Positions 7,738-14,304 of a stretch of DNA of 14,304 bases are shown here, piece after piece. Each line of letters opens with the position of its first letter. Position 1 is the first letter of the stretch. Position numbers and translations under genes: made by a program. Below the pieces are notes generated by a model. The model did not search any database, was not told where the DNA came from, and worked only from the letters and a program-made list of their open reading frames with translations. Origin of the DNA: UBA4055 sp036721445 (lineage in GTDB: Bacteria; UBA4055); NCBI GenBank assembly GCA_036721445.1, contig DAIMKZ010000044.1, positions 1-14,304 of the forward strand. Reading direction: 5' to 3'.

Positions 7738-7923
7738 ATGGAAATGACAATAAAAATAACTTCACACGAAGAGCAGAGAAAAGAAGACAGAAAGTACTGG
7801 AAAAGTCTCACGCCCGAACAAAGGTTAGATATTGTCGAACAGCTAAGATTGGAATCGGGGAAGTTTTTGTATGAATATCCAGCCGGACTTCAAAGAGTTA
7901 TTAAGGTTATTAGAAAAAAATAA
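7738..7923 (+). CDS. Small charged protein paired with a nucleotidyltransferase (possible antitoxin-like partner)
   Basis: A 61-residue, strongly charged, probably helical protein with the stretch LTPEQRLDIVEQLR in the middle (24-37) and VIKVIRKK at the end. No signal peptide, membrane segment or enzyme motif is seen. Small proteins with a similar TPEQRL-type stretch are, as I recall, found directly before minimal nucleotidyltransferase genes in many bacteria, but I cannot name a family with certainty. Its last 53 bases overlap the nucleotidyltransferase in another frame, which implies tight coupling. No clear Shine-Dalgarno precedes the ATG at 7738 and a second ATG occurs at 7744; the promoter placement suggests a leaderless message. 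An antitoxin role is inference only. Confidence 0.7.
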   Translation: MEMTIKITSHEEQRKEDRKYWKSLTPEQRLDIVEQLRLESGKFLYEYPAGLQRVIKVIRKK

Positions 7924-8314
7924 CGTTGAATATATGATAATCGGGGGCTACGCGGTCGCATTTTACGGTTATCCAAGGTTCACTAAAGACATTGATATTT
8001 TTTTTGAAATTACCGAAGAAAATATCGGCAGGCTGATAAAAGCGCTTACGGATTTCGGTTTTCCTCCTGCAGACCTGAATGTGGAATCTTTTATACAAAA
8101 AGGAAATATCATTACTTTCGGAGTCGCTCCGGTAAGAGTGGATCTGCTTAATGAAATCAATGGCGTCGATTATAGTGAAGCGAAGAATTTTAAAGTTCGC
8201 GGAAATTACGGAGATGTAGAGGTCTTTTTCATAGGTAAAAATGAACTGATCAAAAATAAACTTTCCACTGAGCGGCTTCATGACAAAGCTGATGCCGAAG
8301 AGCTTGGAGATTAA
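7871..8314 (+). CDS. Minimal nucleotidyltransferase (MNT/AbiEii type)
   Basis: A 147-residue protein with the polymerase-beta-type nucleotidyltransferase fold. The glycine motif IIGGYAVAFYGYPRFTKD (23-40) leads into the metal-binding pair D40-x-D42 (KDIDIF), and a third acidic residue is D91 in VRVDLL. The end carries NKLSTERLHDKADAEEL (129-145), the K...R..D..D motif common to the group. These enzymes transfer a nucleotide to a protein or RNA target; in known toxin-antitoxin pairs such proteins act as toxin (AbiEii) or as antitoxin modifying HEPN (MntA). GGGGAAG (7857-7863), seven bases upstream, supports the start despite the 53-base overlap with the preceding gene. All catalytic residues look intact. 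Specific role unknown; no HEPN partner is seen. Confidence 0.85.
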   Translation: MNIQPDFKELLRLLEKNNVEYMIIGGYAVAFYGYPRFTKDIDIFFEITEENIGRLIKALTDFGFPPADLNVESFIQKGNIITFGVAPVRVDLLNEINGVDYSEAKNFKVRGNYGDVEVFFIGKNELIKNKLSTERLHDKADAEELGD

Positions 8315-8328
8315 ACGAGGAGAATATT

Positions 8329-8607
8329 ATGACTGAAATCAATAAACCATTAGAAGTTAATCTCGACCGCCTGAAAGACAAAGACGGAAAGATAATCAGA
8401 TGGCCTTCCAAGAAACCTGAAAGGGATGCCGTGCTGAACTATTTTCACGGAAAGTTCGAGAAAGGGAAGGACTATACCGAGATGGAAGTGAATGCGGTGA
8501 TAAAGAACTGGCATACTTTCAGCGACCACACAATGATAAGAAGGGAACTCGTGACCGCGAAGCTGATCAACCGCACTCCCGACGGAAAAAGATACTGGCT
8601 GGATTAG
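8329..8607 (+). CDS. DUF2087 domain protein
   Basis: A 92-residue protein matching the DUF2087 pattern: a basic entry RWPSKKPERDAVLNYFHGKF (about 24-43), then YTEMEVNAVIKNWHTFSDHT (49-68), RRELV and the terminal GKRYWLD. The domain resembles a small winged-helix unit and is often attached to transcription regulators or found alone; no molecular function is established. Here it is a stand-alone domain with a short N-terminal tail. GAGGAG (8317-8322) sits six bases before the ATG, a strong ribosome site, and the nucleotidyltransferase stop is only 14 bases upstream, so the two are probably co-transcribed. Confidence 0.85.
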   Translation: MTEINKPLEVNLDRLKDKDGKIIRWPSKKPERDAVLNYFHGKFEKGKDYTEMEVNAVIKNWHTFSDHTMIRRELVTAKLINRTPDGKRYWLD

Positions 8608-8618
8608 ACACGGATACC

Positions 8619-8623
8619 GGAGG
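8619..8623 (+). promoter_or_regulatory. Ribosome binding site of the disrupted exonuclease gene
   Basis: GGAGG lies seven bases before the ATC codon at 8631, directly after the DUF2087 stop. It marks where translation of the original exonuclease probably began. Confidence 0.55.
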
Positions 8624-8630
8624 CAGAAAT

Positions 8631-9119
8631 ATCTCTTTCGGCGCAATAGATTTCGAGACAGCGAACCCGGCATGAACATCGATCTGCTCCGTCGGGATCG
8701 TGACTGTCGAGAACGGGATCATCACTGACGAGTATCACGCGCTTATCCGTCCGCCCGGCAACGAGTACAACTGGTACAACACGAAGATACACGGCATAAC
8801 CGGAGAGGACACCGAGGACGCTCCCGATTTCAGCCAGATCTATCCCGAGATAAAAAAAAGACTGTACGGACGCAGGATCGTGGCGCACAACGAATCGTTC
8901 GACCGGAACGCGCTGAAGAAGACGATGGACGAATACGGCCTCGACTATTCCGATTTAAACATCAGCGACAAATGGGAATGCACGGTGAAAATATACAGGA
9001 AAAAAGGTTTCCGCGCGGCCGGACTTCAGAACTGCTGCACTGCCCTGGGGATCGAGCTGGACCACCACAACGCGCTTTCGGACGCCAGAGCCTGCGCGAC
9101 ACTCTACAGCAGAGCATAA
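8631..9119 (+). pseudogene. DEDDh 3'-5' exonuclease (DNA polymerase III epsilon-like), disrupted
   Basis: One frame from 8631 reads ISFGAIDFETANPA, a TGA at 8673-8675, then TSICSVGIVTVENG and onward to a TAA at 9117. All DEDDh motifs are recognisable across the stop: Exo I in AIDFET (8643-8660), Exo II in AHNESFDRNAL, and Exo III in HNALSDARA. The usual residue at the stop in relatives is often arginine, so CGA to TGA is a simple explanation. A second problem is the start: GGAGG at 8619-8623 is ideally spaced for a start at 8631, but that codon is ATC rather than ATG. An intact 139-codon remnant could start at GTG 8700 but lacks the Exo I metal-binding residues and should be inactive. Full length would be about 162 residues. 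A sequencing or assembly error cannot be excluded. Confidence 0.8.
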
Positions 9120-9130
9120 AAGGAGAATAA

Positions 9131-9977
9131 ATGAAGATAATAGACGCTCATTTCCACTATTCGAAGATATCGGCATTCTATAAAGCGGCGGAGTTATGCG
9201 GGGCAGACTATTCCAGGGCCGGACTTCTGAAAGAAGCTGGAGAGCATCAGGTCGTCGGAGGTGTCTGTATGGGTCTTAGCGAGAGCACTGACGGCGGATT
9301 TCCAAGACATACAGGCAGAGACTCCGATGGGTTTCGATATCGACGATATGCCCGAAAATTTCTACTTCAGCGCGGGAGTGAATCCTGAAAAACTGACCGA
9401 TAAAAATCTGGCCGACCTTGAAAATATGCTCAGAAGACCCGACTGCGCAGGTATCAAACTCTATGCGGGATACTATAAATATTATGTAACAGATAAAAAA
9501 TATGAACCTGTTTACGAACTCGCTGTCAAATACGGACTACCCGTCTCAATCCATTCAGGAGATATGTTTCGTGATTACGGCCTGTTGAAATATTCTCATC
9601 CGCTTGCCGTGGACGAACTGGCCTGCACGCATCCCGGTCTGAAGATCGTCGTCTGCCACCTCGGTAATCCGTGGGTGATGGATACTGCCGAGATCGTTTA
9701 CAAGAACGAAAATGTCTATTCAGATATGTCAGGTCTTCTTGTCGGCGATCACGAAAGGTTCGGCTGGTTCTGCGATCAGGAACTGTTCCTCAACATGTTC
9801 AGTACCGCGCTCATTTTCGCCAACCGGTTCGACAAATTCCTTTACGGGTCGGACTGGTCGCTCGCTTCGATGAAGGATTATATCCACATGATTAAACTGA
9901 TCGTTCCGGAAGAGCATCATCAGAAAGTCTTCTACGATAACGCGCTGAAAGTATTCACGAAACTGAATATAAAATAA
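9131..9977 (+). pseudogene. Metal-dependent amidohydrolase (amidohydrolase_2-like), frameshifted
   Basis: A TIM-barrel hydrolase split over two frames. The first frame, from ATG 9131 with AGGAG at 9121-9125, gives MKIIDAHFHYSKIS and continues to about GGFP near 9303; thereafter the family-like sequence continues one base further along, as DIQAETPMGFDIDDMPENFY, to the TAA at 9975. Removing one A from CCAAGAC (9302-9308) restores a continuous protein of about 282 residues reading GGFPDIQAE. Metal and catalytic elements are present on both sides: HFH near the start, IKLYAGYY, SIHSGD, VCHLGNPWV and LYGSDWS. The substrate is unknown. As given, translation would stop at 9388 after 85 residues, so the gene is inactive unless the extra base is a sequencing error. 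Confidence 0.82.
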
Positions 9978-9978
9978 T

Positions 9979-10001
9979 GACAGTTATACGGTCAGACTGT
10001 C
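9979..10001. repeat. Short inverted repeat at the convergent gene junction
   Basis: GACAGT (9979-9984) and ACTGTC (9996-10001) are perfect reverse complements with an 11-base loop, starting two bases after the amidohydrolase stop and reaching into the end of the response-regulator gene. It could act as a weak bidirectional terminator, but no T-run follows on either side. Confidence 0.3.
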
Positions 10002-10691
10002 GAGGAATTTGCTGAAGGCGTCCTTATACTGATCTCCGACAGGTATGCGTTGATTGTCTATGATTATTCTGTTCCTTTCAACCGCTTCGATTTTATCAAG
10101 ATTTACAATATAAGAACGGTGAACCCGCATGAAGTTTTTTTGAGGAAGAACAGAAAGCAGCGACTTAAGGCTCATTAAACTCTTTACGGATTTTGTGTCT
10201 TTAATATGGAATACTACATACTCGCTCAGGCTTTCTATAAATCGTATGTCAGAAAAGAAAATCTTTACGAATTTTCCGGCTGCACGTACGAAAAAGTGAC
10301 CCTCTTTTTCATCTTCCTGCATATTAGTCCTGGTCGAAGATATTTTCTCATTAGCTTTATTCGCAGCCTTAAGAAAATCCTCATAAGAAATAGGTTTAAG
10401 CAGGTAATCTATAGCATTGACATTGTAGCTTTCAGCTGCATATTCGCTATAAGCGGTAGTGAATATGATATTTGTGCCGGCAGGAAGCGTTTTTACGAAC
10501 TCCATTCCGCTCATTTCGGGCATGTTAATATCAATAAAAATCAGGTCCGCAGTATTTTCAGACAGCTGTTCCATAGCTTCAAAAGCGTTGGAAGCTTCAC
10601 CGGTAAGCTCAAGGAAAGGTGTTCTTTCAATATAGGAAATTAACTGTTTTAATGCGTATGGTTCGTCATCAACTGCCAGACATCTGATCAT
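9984..10691 (-). CDS. LytTR-family response regulator
   Basis: A 235-residue cytoplasmic DNA-binding regulator. The receiver domain (1-120) has acidic pocket D8-D9, phospho-acceptor D54 in FIDINMPEMSG, T79 in FTTAYSEYA and K99 in DYLLKPI. A short acidic linker leads into a LytTR DNA-binding domain (about 131-235), recognisable from FFVRAAGKFVKIFFSDIRFI, MRVHRSYIVNLDKIEAVE and IPVGDQYKDAF. These proteins bind paired direct repeats upstream of target genes, often for secreted or surface proteins. The start overlaps the kinase stop by four bases (ATGA), so both are made as a pair. Targets are not known; the secreted CotH protein upstream is a possible one by position only. Confidence 0.95.
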   Translation of the reverse strand: MIRCLAVDDEPYALKQLISYIERTPFLELTGEASNAFEAMEQLSENTADLIFIDINMPEMSGMEFVKTLPAGTNIIFTTAYSEYAAESYNVNAIDYLLKPISYEDFLKAANKANEKISSTRTNMQEDEKEGHFFVRAAGKFVKIFFSDIRFIESLSEYVVFHIKDTKSVKSLMSLKSLLSVLPQKNFMRVHRSYIVNLDKIEAVERNRIIIDNQRIPVGDQYKDAFSKFLDSLTV

Positions 10692-11821
10692 TTTCTCACC
10701 GGAATTTTAATTCTTATTGAAAATTCTGTATCGTTTTCATTCTTTTCAAAGGAATAAGTATTATTATAAAGCAGATCGAGTCTTTTTATTGAATTAACCA
10801 GTCCGACAGAACAGTCTTCGTCTTTTTCTCCGGAGTATTCTTTTTTACTGTTCTTAACTTCGAATAACAAATATCCGTCCGAAAGTGAGAATCTGACATG
10901 AATGAAGGAATTGTCTATAGCTTTTATCCCGTGTTTGAACGCATTTTCAATAAAGTTTAAAAACAGGAAAGGTTCGATTTTAATATCAGTTCTTTCTTCC
11001 GGATATTCGAATTTTATATCGGTGTTTTCTTTTAATCTGATTTTCATCAGATCAATATAATCTTTTATAAAACGGATCTCCTTATCAATAGAATGTAAAT
11101 CCGTTTCTTTTTCATACAGGAGTACTCTCATCAGTTTTGAAAGTTTTATGACTGAGCCCTTAGCTTTTTCTTTGTCGAATTCGATCATGGAATGAATATT
11201 GTTAAGAGTATTCATAAAGAAATGGGGATTGATCTGCTGCTGCAGGTAGGCAAGCTCAGTTTTATAGTTCTCTTTCTGCAGTGTTTCGTAATCATTTTTT
11301 GATTTCATCCAGCTGAATGCCATTCTGATTGAATTGTTCATGCCGACAACCAGCAGACAGAAAAGGATTCTGAGACTGAATTCCATAAACGGATTGAACA
11401 TTGTCCGGTCTCCGGGAGGCATCCTGTCCTGCATCGGAGGCGGTGCGAAGCCGTCTTTAAAAATATCATCTCCGGTAGGAACACCTATAAGTTCGATCCT
11501 TAACGGCGGTGCTTGCGGAATATTTAATAATTCAAAGAAATAATTCTGATAATGTGAAAAAAGACAGACACTTATAATGATCGCAGATGAAATAAGTATG
11601 TAATTTAAATATTTCTTTTTTAGAAATAATTTGTATGTGATAAAATTATTTACCAGGAATAAAATAAAAAATGGGAAAATCCTTTCTATTTCGTGGAAGA
11701 GCTTTATATAATCGGGAGGATTATCATTGAAGGATAACAGTATCGGTAAAGTCAGAATAGATCCCCATAGGATTATGAAGATCATATTTTGATACTTATT
11801 TAATTTCTCGCTGTCCGACAT
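10688..11821 (-). CDS. LytS/YehU-type sensor histidine kinase
   Basis: A 377-residue membrane sensor. Hydrophobic segments lie at about 12-31, 48-66, 73-90 and 148-163, with an extracytoplasmic or external loop at about 91-147 rich in proline and methionine (PPPMQDRMPPGDR, 127-139). The His_kinase domain carries LQQQINPHFFMNTLNNIHSM (193-212), with phospho-acceptor H200. The ATPase part shows the N-box FLNFIENAFKHG (287-298) and the motif SVGLVNSIKRLDLLY (338-352), the usual GxGL region, here with S in the first position. It would phosphorylate the LytTR regulator encoded immediately after it. No Shine-Dalgarno precedes the ATG; the promoter position suggests a leaderless message. The stimulus is unknown. 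Confidence 0.94.
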   Translation of the reverse strand: MSDSEKLNKYQNMIFIILWGSILTLPILLSFNDNPPDYIKLFHEIERIFPFFILFLVNNFITYKLFLKKKYLNYILISSAIIISVCLFSHYQNYFFELLNIPQAPPLRIELIGVPTGDDIFKDGFAPPPMQDRMPPGDRTMFNPFMEFSLRILFCLLVVGMNNSIRMAFSWMKSKNDYETLQKENYKTELAYLQQQINPHFFMNTLNNIHSMIEFDKEKAKGSVIKLSKLMRVLLYEKETDLHSIDKEIRFIKDYIDLMKIRLKENTDIKFEYPEERTDIKIEPFLFLNFIENAFKHGIKAIDNSFIHVRFSLSDGYLLFEVKNSKKEYSGEKDEDCSVGLVNSIKRLDLLYNNTYSFEKNENDTEFSIRIKIPVRK

Positions 11822-11827
11822 TATACG

Positions 11828-11856
11828 AATTTAGTTTTTTTTTATACCAATATCAA
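11828..11856 (-). promoter_or_regulatory. Candidate promoter of the two-component operon
   Basis: The minus strand has TTGATA (plus-strand 11851-11856), a 17-base spacer with a run of nine A, and TAAATT (11828-11833). Transcription would start at about the A of the kinase ATG at 11821. The 46-base gap to the CotH-type gene holds no hairpin terminator that I can see, so read-through from upstream is also possible. Confidence 0.4.
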
Positions 11857-11867
11857 GAGTTATAAGG

Positions 11868-14141
11868 TTATTTTACCAGAACCATCTTTTTTGTGACTGC
11901 AGAGCTGCTGTTCTTTAATCTGTAGAAGTAAATTCCGCTGTCGTACTTGCTGCCGTTGAAATTGACCTTATACACTCCTGCCTTCAGATCTGCATTAATC
12001 AGTTCTTCAACGAATTGTCCGTTTGAGTTATAAACTGAAAGATTGATTTTCTGAGCTTTGTTAACTGTGTAGCTGATGGTGGTAACGGGATTGAAAGGAT
12101 TCGGATAGTTATCACAGAGATAAAATTCTTCAACGGAATAATCAGTTTCACTGATTGAGTTCTCATATAAATTCTCAGCGTTAAATGAAGGCTCCATCTG
12201 AATGAAACTACCTGTACCGTTCGGTGCCCGTCCTGTAGAAATATCCGGTGCCTGCACTCCGAAGAGGATCTCGTCGACCGTCTTAAGTTCACTGTTCATA
12301 AGGATGATCCTCTCACCGTCGGCAGAAAGTTTAAAACCGGCATGAAGTCCGCTCTGCTCTGTATCCTCGTCAGCCCATACGATTAGATATCCTCCGGCAG
12401 TAATACTTACATCAGGGAACTGCCATTTTGCAGGTTCTAAAGGATCATCACTTAAGTAATAACCTGACAGATTAATGTCTGTATCTGTATTATTGAAAAG
12501 TTCTATCCAGTCGTCAAATTCGGCATTCTGATCAGCTGCTGTGCACGTGTTTTTGGCCATGAATTCATTAATTACAACATCTCCCGCCAGTGTAAGCACG
12601 TGATATTCGTATTCAGCCCGGGACGGAGAGAGGGCAACTGTATTATTATTTTCTGCAAAAATATAGTACTGTATTTCAGTTGAACCGCATGGAATTGAGA
12701 CTCCGAAAATACCGTCACCCGAGCTGCCGTCATAATGCGATCCGTCATCGTACATTGAAATCCTGGTAAATACATCAGCTTCAGTATTTCTATAACCTAT
12801 CAGAACGTTATCGGCATTTGCAACTGATGCCGTGATCACAGCATTATTACCTGAGACACTGCCGTATATATTTGATATTACAGGTTCTCCGGCTGTGAAT
12901 TCAGTCTGAGAATTCAGATATGTGATTCGTGCAGCCATAAGAGAAGTTAATCCGGGAAAAGTTTCGGAACCTGAACTGACAGTTCCTGTTACATTGTCCA
13001 GAAAATTCTGGTACGTATAGAACTTGTTGAAGTCGTTCCTTACTTCATTATCAATTAAAGACTGCAGTTCATTTGCACGGGATTCATATAAACCGTTTGA
13101 GAAATAATCACTGATAATTGTTTTCATGTGAGCGACATATGTTTTTCTGTAGGTCTCACTGGATAATATTTTGCTTATGATCGGATATGTGGAGCTGGTT
13201 TCATTTAAAAACGGATCCAGCTGCTGCAGTTCGGTTTCAGTCATTTCGACTGGATCTGTCAATATGTAATTGAATATGCCGAAACTTTCATTCAGATCCC
13301 AGATAACAGGATTGAATTTATTGTTGTCATCACGGTATAGATAATAGTTGTGACCGAAATTTATAGGAGAATCCAGATTTACGATAAGATTGTCAAATGC
13401 CAGCATCCATAAATGTCTGTCAACATTCAGAACTTCCCCGACCTCACTGTTATAGTTATTTAAAGTATCAAGAAAAGCTATAAGTTCCTGCCAGCCTCCG
13501 TCAGATTCGAGATCATAATACTGTTTATAGTAAGTAGTATCCGTACCGGCATACCCCCATACATCAATAACCTCCATTGCCTCAGTATCACCGGGCAGAT
13601 CACCCTTTACCAGAGTGTTGTTCTTGCTGAAAAAATGAGTATTAGTAAAATAATTATCTATGTCCTGAACACTTACATATAATCCTAGATACGTACCGTT
13701 TACAGTTACTTTTATGTAATTCGCCTTTGGAACGGGCATATAATTCCCAGCAATTTCATAACCGAGTGTTTCTCGTATAAATGTCGGATCGTTAAATACA
13801 TTAGATAATTTTAAAGTACCATATCCTCCGTAGTTCTGATCATCGATAAAATGGTCAAGCTTAATATTCAACGGGCATTTAATATATGTCGGGTCATAGC
13901 TGCTGTCTGTCTTGTAGCGGACACCTACACTGTCGAACCGGAAACCGTTGATGACAGCAGTTCCGGTTAAACGGTCTTTTAATCCTGCCGCAACATAACT
14001 GTCCAGTATCTGATCCCAGTTGCTTTCGGCAAAAGTTAACACCATAGTATTAATTGTATTAATATCATAGAGATCCTGGCTGAAAAGGGGAGTAATGCAG
14101 ATCAGTAAGGTTATCTGTAACATTAAGAATAATTTTTTCAT
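11868..14141 (-). CDS. Secreted CotH-kinase protein with lamin-tail and type IX-like sorting domains
   Basis: A 757-residue exported multidomain protein. Residues 1-21 form a signal peptide (MKKLFLMLQITLLICITPLF). A CotH-type atypical kinase domain spans about 30-410, with YLGLYVSVQDID (151-162), the catalytic-loop-like D250 to N255 and D257 (FDNLIVNLDSP), and the metal-binding WDLNESFG (281-288) after NYYLYRD. A beta-rich segment (about 418-515) follows, then a lamin-tail (LTD) domain at about 518-650 beginning GDVVINEFMAKN. The end is a sorting-type beta domain from NYPNPFNPVTTISY (678-691) to SAVTKKMVLVK, typical for type IX secretion in FCB bacteria. It may phosphorylate extracellular proteins or act in surface assembly. 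Start 14141 is chosen because of GGAGG nine bases upstream and the signal peptide; the 24 extra residues possible from 14213 do not look like protein of this kind. Confidence 0.9.
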   Translation of the reverse strand: MKKLFLMLQITLLICITPLFSQDLYDINTINTMVLTFAESNWDQILDSYVAAGLKDRLTGTAVINGFRFDSVGVRYKTDSSYDPTYIKCPLNIKLDHFIDDQNYGGYGTLKLSNVFNDPTFIRETLGYEIAGNYMPVPKANYIKVTVNGTYLGLYVSVQDIDNYFTNTHFFSKNNTLVKGDLPGDTEAMEVIDVWGYAGTDTTYYKQYYDLESDGGWQELIAFLDTLNNYNSEVGEVLNVDRHLWMLAFDNLIVNLDSPINFGHNYYLYRDDNNKFNPVIWDLNESFGIFNYILTDPVEMTETELQQLDPFLNETSSTYPIISKILSSETYRKTYVAHMKTIISDYFSNGLYESRANELQSLIDNEVRNDFNKFYTYQNFLDNVTGTVSSGSETFPGLTSLMAARITYLNSQTEFTAGEPVISNIYGSVSGNNAVITASVANADNVLIGYRNTEADVFTRISMYDDGSHYDGSSGDGIFGVSIPCGSTEIQYYIFAENNNTVALSPSRAEYEYHVLTLAGDVVINEFMAKNTCTAADQNAEFDDWIELFNNTDTDINLSGYYLSDDPLEPAKWQFPDVSITAGGYLIVWADEDTEQSGLHAGFKLSADGERIILMNSELKTVDEILFGVQAPDISTGRAPNGTGSFIQMEPSFNAENLYENSISETDYSVEEFYLCDNYPNPFNPVTTISYTVNKAQKINLSVYNSNGQFVEELINADLKAGVYKVNFNGSKYDSGIYFYRLKNSSSAVTKKMVLVK

Positions 14142-14150
14142 TTTTCTAAA

Positions 14151-14155
14151 CCTCC
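14151..14155 (-). promoter_or_regulatory. Ribosome binding site deciding the CotH-protein start
   Basis: GGAGG on the minus strand, nine bases before ATG 14141. It selects the start that gives a clean signal peptide. Confidence 0.7.
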
Positions 14156-14248
14156 ACACTAAAGATTTTCCGAAAATTATTAAAAATAATTCCGTTATTA
14201 CAAATTTATTCAATTAAACATGAAGTTTTATCAGTAAAAATGTTAAAT

Positions 14249-14297
14249 ATACCTGCGGGTGAATTAAGGAATTTTAAAAAAAACTGTTTTCAGGTAT
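14249..14297. repeat. Inverted repeat upstream of the CotH-type gene
   Basis: ATACCTG (14249-14255) and CAGGTAT (14291-14297) are perfect 7-base reverse complements separated by 35 mostly A/T bases, about 110-155 bases before the gene. It could be a regulator site or chance. The rest of 14142-14304 is A/T-rich; only weak promoter-like matches are seen. Confidence 0.3.
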
Positions 14298-14304
14298 GCA
14301 ATCA

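Noticed and set aside
8673..8675. TGA read as selenocysteine or tryptophan in the exonuclease
   Set aside because: Several neighbours use TGA as stop, no obvious selenocysteine-type hairpin follows, the site is not at a catalytic residue, and the start codon is also missing.
9261..9977. An independent gene starting at GTG 9261
   Set aside because: Its first residues have no family similarity and no ribosome site; it is the downstream part of the frameshifted amidohydrolase.
14142..14213. 24-residue N-terminal extension of the CotH-type protein
   Set aside because: It precedes a clear signal peptide and spans the ribosome binding site; the start at 14141 is better.
1..14304. CRISPR array, tRNA, rRNA, insertion sequence or integrase
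   Set aside because: No regularly spaced repeats, RNA-gene signatures, transposase motifs or terminal repeats were seen on either strand.

Overview
This window looks like a piece of chromosome from a Gram-negative, diderm bacterium of the Fibrobacterota-Chlorobiota-Bacteroidota (FCB) type. The best clue is the secreted CotH/lamin-tail protein at the right end, which finishes in a type IX-style sorting domain with the YPNPFNP motif typical of deep FCB lineages. An outer-membrane TolC-like channel and a lipoprotein adaptor also require two membranes. No rRNA or tRNA is present, so a closer placement is not possible from this window.

Left block, about 7663 down to 1, minus strand: one tightly packed operon for an ABC-2 type tripartite exporter of the YbhG-YbhF-YbhS-YbhR kind. 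In transcription order it encodes a TetR-family repressor, a TolC-like outer-membrane channel, a lipoprotein periplasmic adaptor, a PflX-like radical SAM protein, ATPase 1, ATPase 2, permease 1 and permease 2 (cut by the window edge just short of its end). Neighbouring genes overlap or lie within a few bases of each other. The repressor has a strong sigma-70-like promoter with a perfect inverted repeat over the expected transcription start, so self-repression of the whole operon is likely. The two ATPases have complementary lesions in their ATP-site motifs, predicting one competent and one degenerate site. The radical SAM gene in the middle is the unexpected member.

Middle block, about 7738 to 9977, plus strand: a small accessory cluster. 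A 61-residue protein overlaps by 53 bases a minimal nucleotidyltransferase of the MNT/AbiEii type, followed by a DUF2087 protein. Two damaged genes come next: a DEDDh exonuclease with a TGA stop inside its first catalytic motif region and no usual start codon, and an amidohydrolase with a one-base frameshift.

Right block, about 14213 down to 9984, minus strand and clearly richer in A+T: a secreted CotH-kinase/LTD/sorting-domain protein, then a LytS-type histidine kinase and a LytTR response regulator that overlap by four bases and form a two-component system. The middle and right blocks converge with only six bases between stop codons.
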